A DNA stretch of 64,000 nucleotides from assembly GCA_032622095.1 (NCBI GenBank), contig CP136063.1, positions 61,955,897 to 62,019,896 of the forward strand, read 5' to 3'. This stretch comes from Siphonodentalium dalli (lineage: Eukaryota > Mollusca > Scaphopoda > Gadilida > Siphonodentaliidae). The notes beneath the pieces are model-generated. The model made no database searches. It was not told where the DNA came from and saw only the letters and a list, made by a program, of their open reading frames with translations. Numbering within the stretch: the stretch's first letter is position 1; each line of letters starts with the position of its first letter. The translations under genes and the position numbers were made by a program. Below, one piece after another: positions 1 through 11,568 of this stretch.

Positions 1-1060
1 GCACCATTCACCAGCGCCGGAAAACAAACCAAAACCAAAACACACAAAAAATTCTTTTGAGACGTTATCTTCTCGGCTCTTCATTTTCACACTGTGCTAA
101 TTAAAAAACCTCATTAATATCAATGAAACTCATTCTGCAGATGTATAAACGCCAGCATGAGTCTCCACACAATTATACCAAAAAATTATACCGCTATACA
201 TGCCGATTGTGGCCGGTGAGTGTTCATGAATTAGTCGTGAGACGGCGTCAATTGACAAGTGACAAATCTGATAGATTGGATCAATCACACCATCGACAGC
301 GTGTGTCGTTTGCGCTAAAGCAAAGATACCTTTGCGTTCAGCCGCTACCAAATAAACTACCTGGTTTATAAAATAGTCTCGCTTGGTGAATAGCACCCTT
401 GGTGTTTTTGAGTTAGACTATACTTATATAATACCATATACCAAATTTCCCATGAATTCCAGGATGTTTTGGGTCAAAAGACAGCAATATGTAAAAGGAA
501 TGGTGCAAATTTACAAACAATATTTAAGTTTAACAGATGGAATGATACTGTTAAGTATCTTTAGCTTTCATCTAGCTTTCATCTGTGAAAACTGCAAATA
601 GTTGGAGATTAGGTTTGTTCAGTCTTCAGTAGTTCAATCAAATTGAAGTGGTATTACACAATACAGTACAGGAACAATGGCAATTTGATAAAATCCATCT
701 GGTTATCAGGTGGGATCTCATAAGACCAAATGAATAATTAATATTGTTTCTGCACTATATTATTATACTTTAATTTCCTCCAATATCATGAAGAGTTACA
801 AACATATATACAGGCTAAACATATACATAAAGGTTCTGGATGTATAGATATACACATAACAATATTCTATATACACGTCAAATAACTTATACACGGTATG
901 CGAACGAGGGGAAAATTATAATGTGACACAAAGGTATATTTCCAATTAATATGGGCACTAGTACCAAAGTGCGCATTATGTGACTTGTGCTAAAGTTACA
1001 AGTAATTAATAATAATATTGAAAGAAGGTATTTGTCATTTTGTTAAAATGTTCACAGTAT
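1..1060. other. No gene recognised
   Basis: A+T-rich sequence with only short open frames on both strands. I see no protein family, RNA gene or clear repeat structure. Confidence 0.6.
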
Positions 1061-1114
1061 GTATCGACTGGTGTGATGAGCAAACTACTAGCCTGGTTCG
1101 ATGTGATAAAATTT

Positions 1115-4100
1115 TCAAATATTCGCAGTCACTCTGACAAAAAAGATGACAAGATCCCTCCAATCCGAGTCAACTGGAATATCGGATGGGTGATGACCAA
1201 GGAAGCAGGCCAGTAGCTCATCCTTTTCCAGTCCGTCTACATGCAGGGAGGCCTCAATCCCAAACTGGTCAAGAAAATCCTGTCATACACAGTTCCGTAA
1301 TTCAGCAAGGAAGATACAATCAATAAATATGTGCATAATAAGACATTGGTATGGCATGCCACACTTTAAACAAATGCCACTATCGTGATATGCTGTATGT
1401 GCGAGCAAGCGAGCTACCAGTAAGAAAGTGAATTTTTCCTTTGGGTAGTCCCTGCATGTTACCCATAAAGGAGATATGCAAAGCGATGGATGTGGCAAAT
1501 ACTGGCAAATACTGATAATTTCGGGTCAGTAGTCACAGAAGATATCCAAAAAATCCTTTCAAATTCTGATATTTGAGTCTGCACCAAGTTTTTCCACACA
1601 TATTTGGAAGGGAATAAGCCAGATATTTCAAAGTTATATACATGCTCTAAAAGAGAGAAGTTAGCTAAGATATGGTATATGTCAGACATATGTGAGTGTA
1701 GCTCTTGACGGCCAAAAAGGTGCTCGTATAATCTGAAAACGAATATGCGTTTTGCAGCTTTGTCTGATGACAATCTACAGAGCGACCCGAACAGAGATAG
1801 CTTTTTCCTCTCGATGATGCTAGCAACAGAGCTAATACCCATAAGACCCTGTGTTATCACCGTTCGCGTCGCTCTGGGTAAACCCTGCATGTTTTTCAGG
1901 CACATGCGGTGTACTCTTTCTAATTTCATCATATCGGACTGTGACAAGCATCGTAACATCTCAGAACCGTACAAGCCACAACTTAATACAATAGACTTAT
2001 ATATTTTCAAGCAACTGAAAGGAGTTATACACCAGGATATATGACTGCTTTGGTAAGAGAGAAATAACTACGCCGTATTTTATCACAAAGGTGATCTATC
2101 ATATGTGAACTTTGTTTGTATTTAGCAAGAGGTATTCCAAGGTGGATTGCAGAATCAACTTCCCTCAAATTTGTAGAGTATTCGCAGAATGACCATGTAC
2201 GGTTACATTTTTCAAATTCATGTTTTGTTTCATTAAATACAAGGATAACAGTTTTTGTAGGGTTATACTTAAATCTCCAAAACTGACTGTACCGGAAACA
2301 TATACGTATCAAGTTCGATATGCCTTCCTTAGTATGAGAGAGGAGCATCATCTGCTTGAGTTATGGCAGAACAGTTTATACCTTGAATTTGAAGGCCATA
2401 GTATTGATTTTCTAATTCCTGGAGTAGGTCATCGATATATAACATATATAGCAAAGGAGACAATATATCACCTTGTCTTGTTCCCTGATGCACAGTGAAC
2501 CATCTGGAGGTGAGATGATCGAACCTGACACAACATTCTATATTGTAAGCAGTGAGCGAATAATTTGCCCAATTTTTCCAGTGATACCTCTTTTGTGGAG
2601 TTTGTATAACAGACAATTTATCCAAACGCAATCAAATGCTTTCTGAGTATCGAGTAGGCACACAAACAACTTATTGCCACGGTCTTTGGTGAAGGAGATA
2701 CATTCTTGAACGAGGTAAGACGTCATCATACAGCTAACCTCTATCTGAAACCCGTGTTGCAGAGGACTAACCGCGATTAAGTGCGGAGTATTTGTGTGTA
2801 GGCGGGTAAGTATGACCTTTTCAAATAATTTATATATAGCCGGTAGTATGGTTATTGCACGATAATTATCAAAGTTATCTTTGGATTTGGTTCCGCCTTT
2901 GTGTAGGGTAATCATCACACCTCGTTTGGCCGCTGAAGGGATATGAACCAGGCTGAACATGTGTGTGAACATATAAGCTAAGCATTTAGATAATTGGCAT
3001 CCACCGTAAATGAAGTGTTCGTTCACAATTGCATCATAACCTGGAGCTTTGCCAACGTTCAATGACGGTAATAGCCGCTCTAATTCATCGGCTACAACGG
3101 GGTAAGTTAGCAAGTTATCAATTGTGGACAATTCGGGAGTACATGAAGTAGTATATACATAATCGTTAACATGTGCATAATGGTCATCGTCGAAGGTTGT
3201 ACATTGTAGTGGTGAATACAATTCTTCGAAATATAAAGCAGAAGCAGCTGAAATTTCGTTAGCACCTCGATAAGTCTTCCCATCATAATTGAAGAATGGA
3301 GGGGTTAGTCGGTTGCGATCGCGGCGTTTCGCATTGAATAACTTGAAAAAAGTTTCATGACCCAATTCCGCATTTCTATCTATTTCTGCGTGGATTTCGC
3401 TCAGATAAGATTCAGATAGCTTCCGATATTCACGTCTGAAATCCCGCTTGGCAAGTTTGTATTCTAAGTAAGAATTATTATGATCCCCTCTAGGACGACC
3501 ACTTGTTATCCATATATTCCGCAATTCTTCCATCTTGTGATGGAGGGACTCGAGGTGCTCGTTCCAGAATGGCTTCAAATGAGAAACGTAGACACCCTTT
3601 GGGATAACAGTACGGCTGGCATAAACAAGTGCATCAACTACTTCGATATAGAACGTGTCCAACGACTGTGCTTCCTTTATTTCCAATGTCGGTAACATTG
3701 TTGTTAAAGCATCTTCAAACCTTTTATGCAAGTCTGAATTTGACTTGAGTAATTTCCACTTGAATTTGATAGATTGCAATGATGTGTCAGTTACTGAACA
3801 CGAGGAAAGTAAAGGTAAATTCAACGACATTCGGATAGGCCTGTGGTTGGACACGTTTAACGAATCATCATCATATATACACGATTCTCTAATTAAATGC
3901 TTATCATCATTATGCAACAGGAAATGGTCAATATTTGTGCCGGAAGCGTTATAGACATCAGATGATGGCACAAACGTTTTAATTACACTGTGCCTGTGAT
4001 ATTCTTCAATAACAGAGAACATTTTAAATTTCTCTACAAACCGACTAAATCTGAGGTTTCTTGCATCCGATTTGTTCAAGTTACCGTTAAAGTCACCCAT

Positions 4101-4607
4101 GAGAATCACATTACCCAGTGAGTTGAAAGAGTATATGCAGTCACCTATTTTGGATATGTACTCGTCATATAATTCGACGGATATGTTTGTGGATGGAAGA
4201 TAAACTTGAAGAATATACAGAAAGACCTTATCTGAAACACGGCATTGGATACCAGCAATGCGATCATCATCGATGTCTAAAGCAGACACTCTATCGATCA
4301 GGCGATTTGACCACAATATTGACACACCACCTTTCGGACGACCAGGATCACGAGGTCCTGAACCACGCTGACTAAAATCACATACAGTGTGATTCACATA
4401 ACATGGAAAGAGTGACTTCATAAGATGACTTTCTCGCTCGTCAAGCCAGTGTTCACTGACACCTACTATGTCTATTGATTGGTGAGATAGAAGATTGGAC
4501 AAGTATGAAGCTGATGATTTTATCCCGGTGGCATTCCAGGACAATAGATTCATTGTAGAAAAATCACAACTACCCATGATTGGTGTTGAAAGAATGCAGT
4601 CAGTCAT
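1115..4607 (-). pseudogene. Decayed non-LTR retrotransposon (LINE) ORF2: endonuclease-reverse transcriptase
   Basis: This encodes an apurinic-like endonuclease (EEP) followed by a reverse transcriptase, the enzymes of target-primed LINE retrotransposition. The first 689 codons from the ATG are intact. They carry the endonuclease motifs WNATGI, SEHWL, GDFNGNLN and SNHRPI (about residues 25-255). The RT fingers follow, with NYRAITILP, QHGF and a D-containing LLDTQKAFDCVW block. The frame then breaks near 2560 and continues with GTRQGDILSPLLY. The catalytic box reads QADD instead of the usual F/YADD, and the frame shifts immediately after it, near 2345. Later segments give TKEGIS, IYKSIVLSCGLYG and a C-terminal CxxC...HxxxxC block, with further breaks near 2015 and 1490 and a TGA at about 1280. 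At least five lesions make it dead. The clade (CR1-like or a relative) is not resolved. A short open frame at 4604-4816 may be leftover ORF1 or leader, but I cannot show this. Confidence 0.9.
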
Positions 4608-5155
4608 GCACGGATTGTAGCTTTACTCTCGGGCCGAATGTAGGATACGGCAAACAACATTCTTTGGCCAGAAATTACGTTCTTCGACGTGAACTGCATG
4701 AGGTTCGAAGCAGAATAAGCATAATCCATTGAACCAAAAGATATCTGACAATAATGTATAAGCATTTCTAGACACATATCAAAATTTCCAAAGTTACTCT
4801 TTATAAACTTGATCAAATTGAACTCTCAGTAAATTTCAAAATACTGACTCCGAGAGCTCAAAATATTTCCGGGGAGGCACCCCCTCCAGAACCTTCTCCC
4901 GGTCAGGCATTTGGTCTTCGGGATATGCCCTCGGCATACCATTGCGCGAAAACTGGTGCTCCAGAATCGCTCTCAATGCATTGTATATTCAAAAGATTTC
5001 CGGGGGACACACATCCTCACCTTTCCAAAGATACGGTACCAAATTTGTCCTTAACTTCTCATGACGTTATGGTTACTATATGGGATCTATATTTTACTGA
5101 TTGCAGATCAATGCTTTTGAGTTAATATTTTGTACGATACGGTCTAAAACAGACC

Positions 5156-7313
5156 GTGACTAACGGGACAGAAAGCGGACATGATATTGTATATCTCTAC
5201 GGGGGTGCATACATTTATGTTAACCGCTGGAAACAAACAACAACTGTTTTGTCTCAAATGATGACAAGTTAAAACCCTCACTCTATGTACTGATACATAT
5301 ATGGCACCACCTTCTGACTGTGAAAAAATAAACAAACAGTGGCGTGACTAACGGGACATCCAAAATCTTGACTAGCGGGACTAAACGTTTTCCCACTTTT
5401 GTATAGGAATTTGGGGTTGCAGCTAGCAAATACTAGGAAGAAAACAATAATTTCGACTAAAACATTTTATAACATAAACTTTTAAAATCAAACAATCTTG
5501 AATCTACTGTTGATAACTAAAACATGAGATTTAAAGGGGCAGTCAGTAGACTCAGTACACATACCTAAACTTAATTATCAAGCTATTTTTGTGTGAGGAT
5601 CACAATCCACAACACTACAGTGTCAGTGTAGCAATTATTCGGTCAAGATATACATGCATACATTAATTACTTTGAATCTAAATGTTCGAAACCTTTCATA
5701 ACTTTTAAAACCCAGTGTGCTACCTACCAGAATGCAATGTCATCCCGAGATGACCAGTGTGTTGGTTGTCACATGGTTTATATTAGGGGATTACCAAGAA
5801 CAAACTTCATATGCTCAACCACCATCATCGAGTCCATCAAAGGATTAAGGTATCTGAACAGCGCACATGTACAGCATTGCTACTAATACCAGGTTGTATC
5901 TTCCTTGTTAAACCACTTCTAGTCAATCAGAGGATTTAGCCGTCCATCGCACATTGGGCCAAACCAGACACACTACAGTCAGGCCTCAAAATTAGCCATG
6001 GTAAAACGCATTGTCATAGAAAAAGCTGTAGAAGACAATTTAGTAAATCATGCAATTCTTAATAAACGCCGTAGAAGAAAAATGGCAATTTCAAGGGCTG
6101 CTGCACAATACATGAGTCCTGGTTTGAAAAGTGGAATCAGTGTTATGGTAGCGAATGATTTTAAACCCGAAACAAATTTAAGAGAGAAAATTCGATTCAT
6201 ATTACCCATAATCGAAGTTGACCAGAATTTTGGACTGGCATACTAATTTTGGTTCCATTCCGATGACCCAATCTGAAATGACGTTATAATTCAGAAACCT
6301 CAAAACGATAAAATTCTAAGTTAAAAGGGCCATAACTGTGGTAAAATTCATCGGACGAACCCCGTAATCAAAATTGACCTATCCTTGCACTGGTAAACTC
6401 CATACCAAATTTGGTCCCAATCCGATAACCCAAATTAAAGCTATAATCCAAAAACCATTGTTGGATGAATGCGTGCATACACACAAGAAGAGACAATGAG
6501 CATTTTACACATGTAGATGAAATTTAGCTTTTGTAATGAAACTAACAGCTATATCGGTAGACAATATTACTTTTTAGAAAAATAATTGGTTATTTTTTAA
6601 GCCATTCAGAATCGTGACTAACGGGACAATTACGGCCGTGTGACTAACGGAACAAATTTCAGAAGTCACTATTCTCAAATTCTGTTTGCCATAATCCAAT
6701 TTACATTAAAGGCACGTGAGGCCTTAATTGTCGAAAATATTCATATTTTGTTCCAAACACTGTAAACAGAAAAACATTAAAACGCATACAGTTTCGTTCA
6801 TATATACCATGACCATCGCGTAAACAGCATGTTATCGTAAAGACCTGCTATATTTTAACTAAGCAAGAGCCTGATTGTGTTACAGAAGACCGCACAATGC
6901 TACTGGCTAATCACACACAAATGGCATAAACGCTCTTCATTAGTTCCATATCAGGAATTCACCAACAAAGAACGCTCTTTATGTTTACCATCATAATATA
7001 AACAAACGCCAGAGAAGTAACTTTTTATGCTTTTGTTTACATAACAACGGACAAACATATGACAATAACATACTGTTTATGCGATATTTCTTATTTGTAT
7101 ACGGACAAAGTCTATCTAAATTTTGATGTGCTTTCTGATTGTAGCGGTTTATTTTCACAGGATACCCACCACCAAGGTCAACCGTACCTTTAATGTAGTA
7201 AATAGACTCCATATAGAGAGATAACTTATAGAGACTGAAAATAGATATCTCACTCATATGAAAGTTCTCACCCTTTTGGTGAAAAGAGGGGACAATTTTG
7301 TGACTAATGGAAC
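5156..7313 (+). repeat. Six dispersed copies of a GTGACTAACGGGAC motif
   Basis: The 14-mer occurs exactly or nearly so at 5156, 5344, 5369 (TTGACTAGCGGGAC), 6614, 6640 (one change) and 7300 (GTGACTAATGGAAC). All copies are on the same strand and confined to this 2.2-kb stretch. Spacing is irregular. The function is unknown. Confidence 0.7.
6160..6475 (+). repeat. Two diverged tandem units of a mollusc-type dispersed repeat
   Basis: Two units of roughly 150-170 bp share the order 'aatcgaagttgacc... / ctggcatactaattttggttcc / attccgatgaccca' and 'aatcaaaattgacc... / ccaaatttggtccc / aatccgataaccca'. The second is preceded by 'gggccataactgtgg'. I associate this phrase with short dispersed repeats common in bivalve genomes; that is recollection, not a search. 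A similar tract lies at about 50030-50215. Confidence 0.5.
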
Positions 7314-7597
7314 TATCAACGTTAAAATTTATTGGTAACATTCAGCACATTATTAGTGAAATTAAACATTAAAGTAACATTACATAGCCACCATTATTAT
7401 GTAAATATACCAGTATTACACAGAATAGCAATATTAACCTGGAAATACTAAATACTGGACGAGGGTTACCCCATATGTAATTTTGGAACAAAAGAATTAC
7501 CAAGAAAACATTTATTGAATTTTTACTCTTCAGTAACGAATGCTCTGTATAAATAATTGGATTTTTATCTACATGTCTCTTTTTCGTGGAATTGCTC

Positions 7598-9030
7598 ATT
7601 ATATAGTTACCGGGGTATTAAATATTAGATCTGAATCGAAGACTCCTGTCCGGAAAATGCTTCTATCGATTAATATTCATTTTATTTCGAATATTTTCTG
7701 GTCTAAAAAGGTGTTGTTGTTTAGCTAACCAACAATAGTGCTTACTGTTAAGGACTTTGCTAACCCAATTTTTCCCAAATTGGATGGAGTCAAAATAAAG
7801 ATTTATGTTCACTTTTGTTAGTAATCACAATAACCAAACACATGAATGCAACATTCTAAGAGTATAACTCATGGTGGAATATGTTAAAAATACTAAATGT
7901 GAAAGGTTTTTTAAATCTATTTTTTCGAACACAAAAATCAATAAACACAAAGTCCACATCAAAGAAAAAAAGATGGCAATGTATACTGGCCACTATGAAG
8001 AATGATGAACAATAAAATAATATTCATATTTATGAAGCATTCTTTGATAAAATTGCTAGGAACCAATTGTTTACAAATAATTGAGTATCTTGTCTGACAT
8101 CGATTGTAGTGATGTAGCTGTTAGGTGTTAATATCTGTGGACAGTGGTGTGTTGTGAATCTCTTGACAAAAGAATTGTGCAACCCCCTATCTGTGGTACC
8201 AAACGCCAAGAAACTAGGTCACCAATCAGCCTGAATCGGGATATAGTATTCTCATGGTTCAGCACTGGCTGGTCATAATCGCAGCAGGCTTGAGTGATCA
8301 TTATCTTGACCCATCAAATTCAGTTCCCAAATAGCTTTTCTGAGCAATGAAATCTACCATTTGTAAACAACTGTTTCCAAGCAAAAACTCTTAATAAAAC
8401 TGAAGAAATGTGAGTATATATTTATTGTTCATCATTCTTCACAGTGTTCAGCACACATACCCATATCTTCTTTTTTTTAGATAAGACCTTTGTGTTTGTT
8501 GAATTTGGGTTCGAAAAAATAGATTTTAAAAACTTCTATAAATTTCACATTTCGAATTTCTAACACAATCTACAATGAATTATACTCTTTAAAATGTTGC
8601 ATCCATTGGTTTGGTTACGGTGATTAATAATTAAAATGAACATAAACCTTTATGTTGAAATTTGGGGAAAAATGGGTTAGCAAAGTCCTTATCAGAGACC
8701 ATAAATTTGATGGTGTAATTTTGTCACAAATAAACATTAATTATACTCATTATCACTTATAACTATGGAATAAAATAATACAACAATCAATCTGGGACAG
8801 TTGACGTTCGGTGCGTAGCCATAGGAACAGCCTAATGCTGTCTATCGCTATATAGTATCACCCGAATGGCCTGTAAACACATGGACAAATAAACGGGGCC
8901 AATAAAATAGTCAAAATAAAATTAATATTAATTGATAAAAGCCTTTCGGAAAGGGGTCTTCAGTTCATATTTATTATTTTACCTGTATACCCACGCAACT
9001 ATTTCAAATTTGTTATTTAAAGAGAACGGG
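7598..9030 (+). mobile_element. Family A MITE, interrupted and end-truncated
   Basis: Both arms of the family A MITE are recognisable: the left arm at 7598-7748 ('ttaccggggtat', 'gaagactcctgtccgg') and the remainder from 8692 to about 9030 ('gtcttcagttcat', 'tatacccacgcaact'). The two parts are separated by a nested palindromic element. Neither terminal TTAA is preserved. Confidence 0.8.
7751..8689. mobile_element. Palindromic element (0.94 kb) inserted in a family A MITE
   Basis: The ends are perfect inverted repeats, AGGACTTTGCTAACCC and its complement, and arms of about 200 bp continue imperfectly inward. It is flanked on both sides by TA (7749-7750 and 8690-8691). Removing it and one TA restores the MITE sequence 'gttactgtta[t/a]cagagacc' seen in other copies. 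No open frame is worth calling, so it is a non-autonomous foldback element. The TA duplication fits Tc1/mariner-like or PIF-like elements; the superfamily is not resolved. Confidence 0.75.
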
Positions 9031-9784
9031 ACTATTCCTCTCTCTTTAAGAACAAGCCCCAATCAACCCTTCACTTGATCGTTTTATTCGGCTATTAAAA
9101 GGCATGCGTGTTGCAATATGGATAAGAAACAAATATAAAGATATTATACAATGTTGTGTACAGTATGTGTTTTTATTGTACGAGTCCAGGTTGTGGTGAA
9201 AAGTCTTATTGGCCGAGACACGCCAGTGCCGAGTCCAATATGACTTTTCACCACAACCTGGACGAGTACAACAAAAACTCATACTGTACAAAACATTGTA
9301 TAATTACATTTTTATTATCCATCTGTATGTTTATCCAAATTTTGGGAATAAATCTTTTGTGGTTATTTTTGGTATTTGTCGGCACTTAATTTTGATCATC
9401 AGAAAATCATGATTTGCGAAAATAAAAGAAACGCAATGCGGAAGTGAAACGTCTGCTAAAATCCATCAGTGTTGCGCAACACAATTTCATGATTCCTTTC
9501 GCAAAAGAGTTAATTCGTGACGTCACGGAGTCCCAATAAAAAAGTGATATTGTACAGTCGGGAGTCCAATATTACTTTCGGGAGTCCAATATGACTTTTT
9601 CCAGGACTATCACGTGGCGGCTTTTGCCCAATCGGAAATGGTGTTAGTTAAGGGATGGATAATAATACTGCTTATTGATAAACTATGATTTTTAATTCAT
9701 TCAAACGTCATAAAATCAACTCAAACTGAATATAAGATTCAAGAGTTCTAACACACAAACAAATTGAATGTGTTGAATACTATC
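9022..9784 (-). other. ZNF 3'-flank paralogous sequence, split by family C
   Basis: The pieces 'ggactattcctctctctttaag', 'gataagaaacaaatat' and 'gcttattgataaactatgattttt' recur at 37745-37950 and 40180-40480. This is duplicated 3'-flanking sequence of the zinc-finger loci. The copies at 37870 and 40325 lack family C and so show the empty site. Confidence 0.7.
9137..9663 (+). mobile_element. Family C element, copy 1
   Basis: About 525 bp. One end is a hairpin with arms of about 60 bp (9147-9205 and 9241-9303, containing 'gagtccaggttgtggtgaaaa'). The other end is 'gttagttaagggatggataa'. Other copies lie at 36787-37347 (inverted) and 51683-52124 (truncated). Small open frames across the hairpin are mirror images of each other and are not genes. 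The target duplication is short and A/T-rich and cannot be fixed exactly. Confidence 0.7.
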
Positions 9785-10462
9785 TTAACATAGTTTGACA
9801 GGCCAGCGATGTATATATTTACGTCCATGGACAGGCATATGTGAGTCCCTTCTCGCGCATGTAACATTCATATGGAGTTTCTCCCGTGCGGATCCTTGAG
9901 TGTCTAGTAAGGTAAATTTGAGTAAGTCCTGTCTCACAAATATCACACGTATATGGCGTTTCACTTGTATGTGTATCCTCTTGTGTGCAGCCAGATTACC
10001 GTCACTTGTGAATCCTTTCACTTAATTATCACACATATATGGCGACTCAACCATATGGGTACTCATGTGTCGAATTAGATAAGCCTATCCACAATATTAA
10101 GTGGTTTATCTCCCGTGTGGATCCTCTCATGTACAGTGAAACCACTCATCTGAATGAATCCTTTCTGACAAACATTACAATTATATGGATTCTCGCCTGG
10201 ATGGATCCTCTTGTGGGCAGACAAATGATTCATCGCAGCGAATTCACAAATAGCACACTTATATGATTTCTCTCCCGTGTGGGTCCACATGTGGCCAGTC
10301 AATTGTCTCATAGTGAATCATTTCTGAAATATATCACTCATGGTTTCTCTTACCACGCGTGTGGGTGCGTGTGGGTATACGTGCGGAAAGTCAAATAAAA
10401 TATCACACTTATGTGGTTTCTCGCCCGTGTGGATCCTCACGTATACAATCAAATTACTAACC
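9785..10462 (-). pseudogene. Decayed C2H2 zinc-finger array
   Basis: Minus-strand fragments read as finger pieces such as [18 protein letters not shown] and HTGEKSYKC linkers, broken by frame changes and stops. Together with the block on the other side of the MITE they look like old fingers downstream of the present stop of the 17-finger open frame. Confidence 0.75.
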
Positions 10463-10979
10463 TTAAAGGTGGATTATCTCTTTGTAAACATGTATTATAT
10501 AGTTGCCGGGGTATATTTGAATCGAAGACTCCTGTCCGGAAATGCTTCTATCAATTAATATTAATTTTATTTCGAACATTTTCTGGTATAAAAAGGCGTG
10601 TTTATTCAGCTAACGAACAATAGTGGTTACTGTTAACCAAGACCAGAAATTTTATTGTACAATTTTGTCACAAATAAACGTCAATTATACTCATTATCGC
10701 TTATATATGTGGAACAAAACAACACAAACAATCAATCTGGGACATTGATTTTCGGTGCGTAGCCATAGGAACAGCCATGTGCTCTATATCGCAATATGGT
10801 ATCATCCGAATGGTCTGTTCTAAAAATAGTAACATAAACGGTCCCGATTTAATATTCGAAATAAAATCAATATTAATTGATAGAAGCTTTTCCGGACAGG
10901 GGTCTTCAGTTCATATCTATTATTTTATACATACGCAACTATTTAAAATTTGTTATTTAAAGAGATAATCCATCTTTAA
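10463..10979 (+). mobile_element. Family A MITE inserted in a ZNF array (complete, 517 bp)
   Basis: TTAA flanks both ends. The termini are AGGTGGATTATCTCTTT and, inverted, AGATGGATTATCTCTTT. The two ends continue as imperfect inverted arms for about 150 bp, sharing 'gaagac[t/c]cctgtccgg' and 'attttatttcgaatatt'. Deleting the element and one TTAA restores a finger sequence in perfect register ('attactaaccttaatgaatcc' against the canonical 'attactcatctgagtgaatcc'). No transposase is present. Confidence 0.92.
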
Positions 10980-11562
10980 TGAATCCTTTCTGACAAATTT
11001 AAATGGTTTCTCTCCTTTGTCAGAATACTCATCTGGTTGAATCCTTTCGGACATACATCACATTTATATGGATTCTCGCCTGGATGGATCCTCATGCGAA
11101 CAGTCAGAATACCCATCTGGGGGAATCCTTTCTGACAAATATCACACTTATATGGATTCTCGCCCGTGTGGATCCTCAACTCGATTACTCTCACAAGTGA
11201 ATTCATCGTCACAGATATCACACCTATATGGTGTTTCATCTGTATGTATCATTTTATGTGCAACAACTCGATTACTCTCAAAGGTGAATCTCTCGTGACA
11301 AATATCACACCTATATATGGCGTTTCATCTGTATGTATCATTTTATGGGCAACAATTCGATTACTCTCAAAGGTGAATCTCTCGTGACAAATATCACACC
11401 TATATATGGCGTTTCATCTGTATGTATCATTTTATGTGCAACCAAATTACTCACGCGTGATTCCATTCTCACAAATATCCGGTATGGATACTCATGTGTC
11501 AAGTCAGATGAACATATCCAGAACATTGTTTCAGACTCGACGCATTTAAACGGACGAGCCAT
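10980..11562 (-). pseudogene. Decayed C2H2 zinc fingers downstream of the 17-finger frame
   Basis: Fragments include NPYKCDICQKGFPQMG and NPYKCDVCPKGFNQMS with intact spacing. A tandemly repeated unit of about 85-90 bp follows (11200-11450, 'gcaacaa[c/t]tcgattactctcaaagg') and has lost the Cys/His pattern. It lies directly 3' of the stop codon of the intact frame, so it is probably a ghost of a longer array. Confidence 0.75.
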
Positions 11563-11568
11563 ATGTGT

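Larger units (their letters stand above)
4608..7597. other. Non-coding stretch, no gene recognised
   Basis: No protein family is recognised in about 3 kb. An open frame of 82 codons at 5998-6246 resembles nothing I know and overlaps a dispersed repeat, so I do not call it a gene. The visible structure is a repeated 14-mer and a pair of diverged repeats, listed separately. Confidence 0.5.

Noticed and set aside
5998-6246. 82-codon frame rich in basic residues
   Set aside because: It runs into a dispersed repeat, and resembles no known protein.
9046-9389. CTRPGCGEKSYW and CTSPGCGEKSYW frames, also at 37097-37330
   Set aside because: They cross the family C hairpin on both strands as mirror images; no conservation beyond the repeat.
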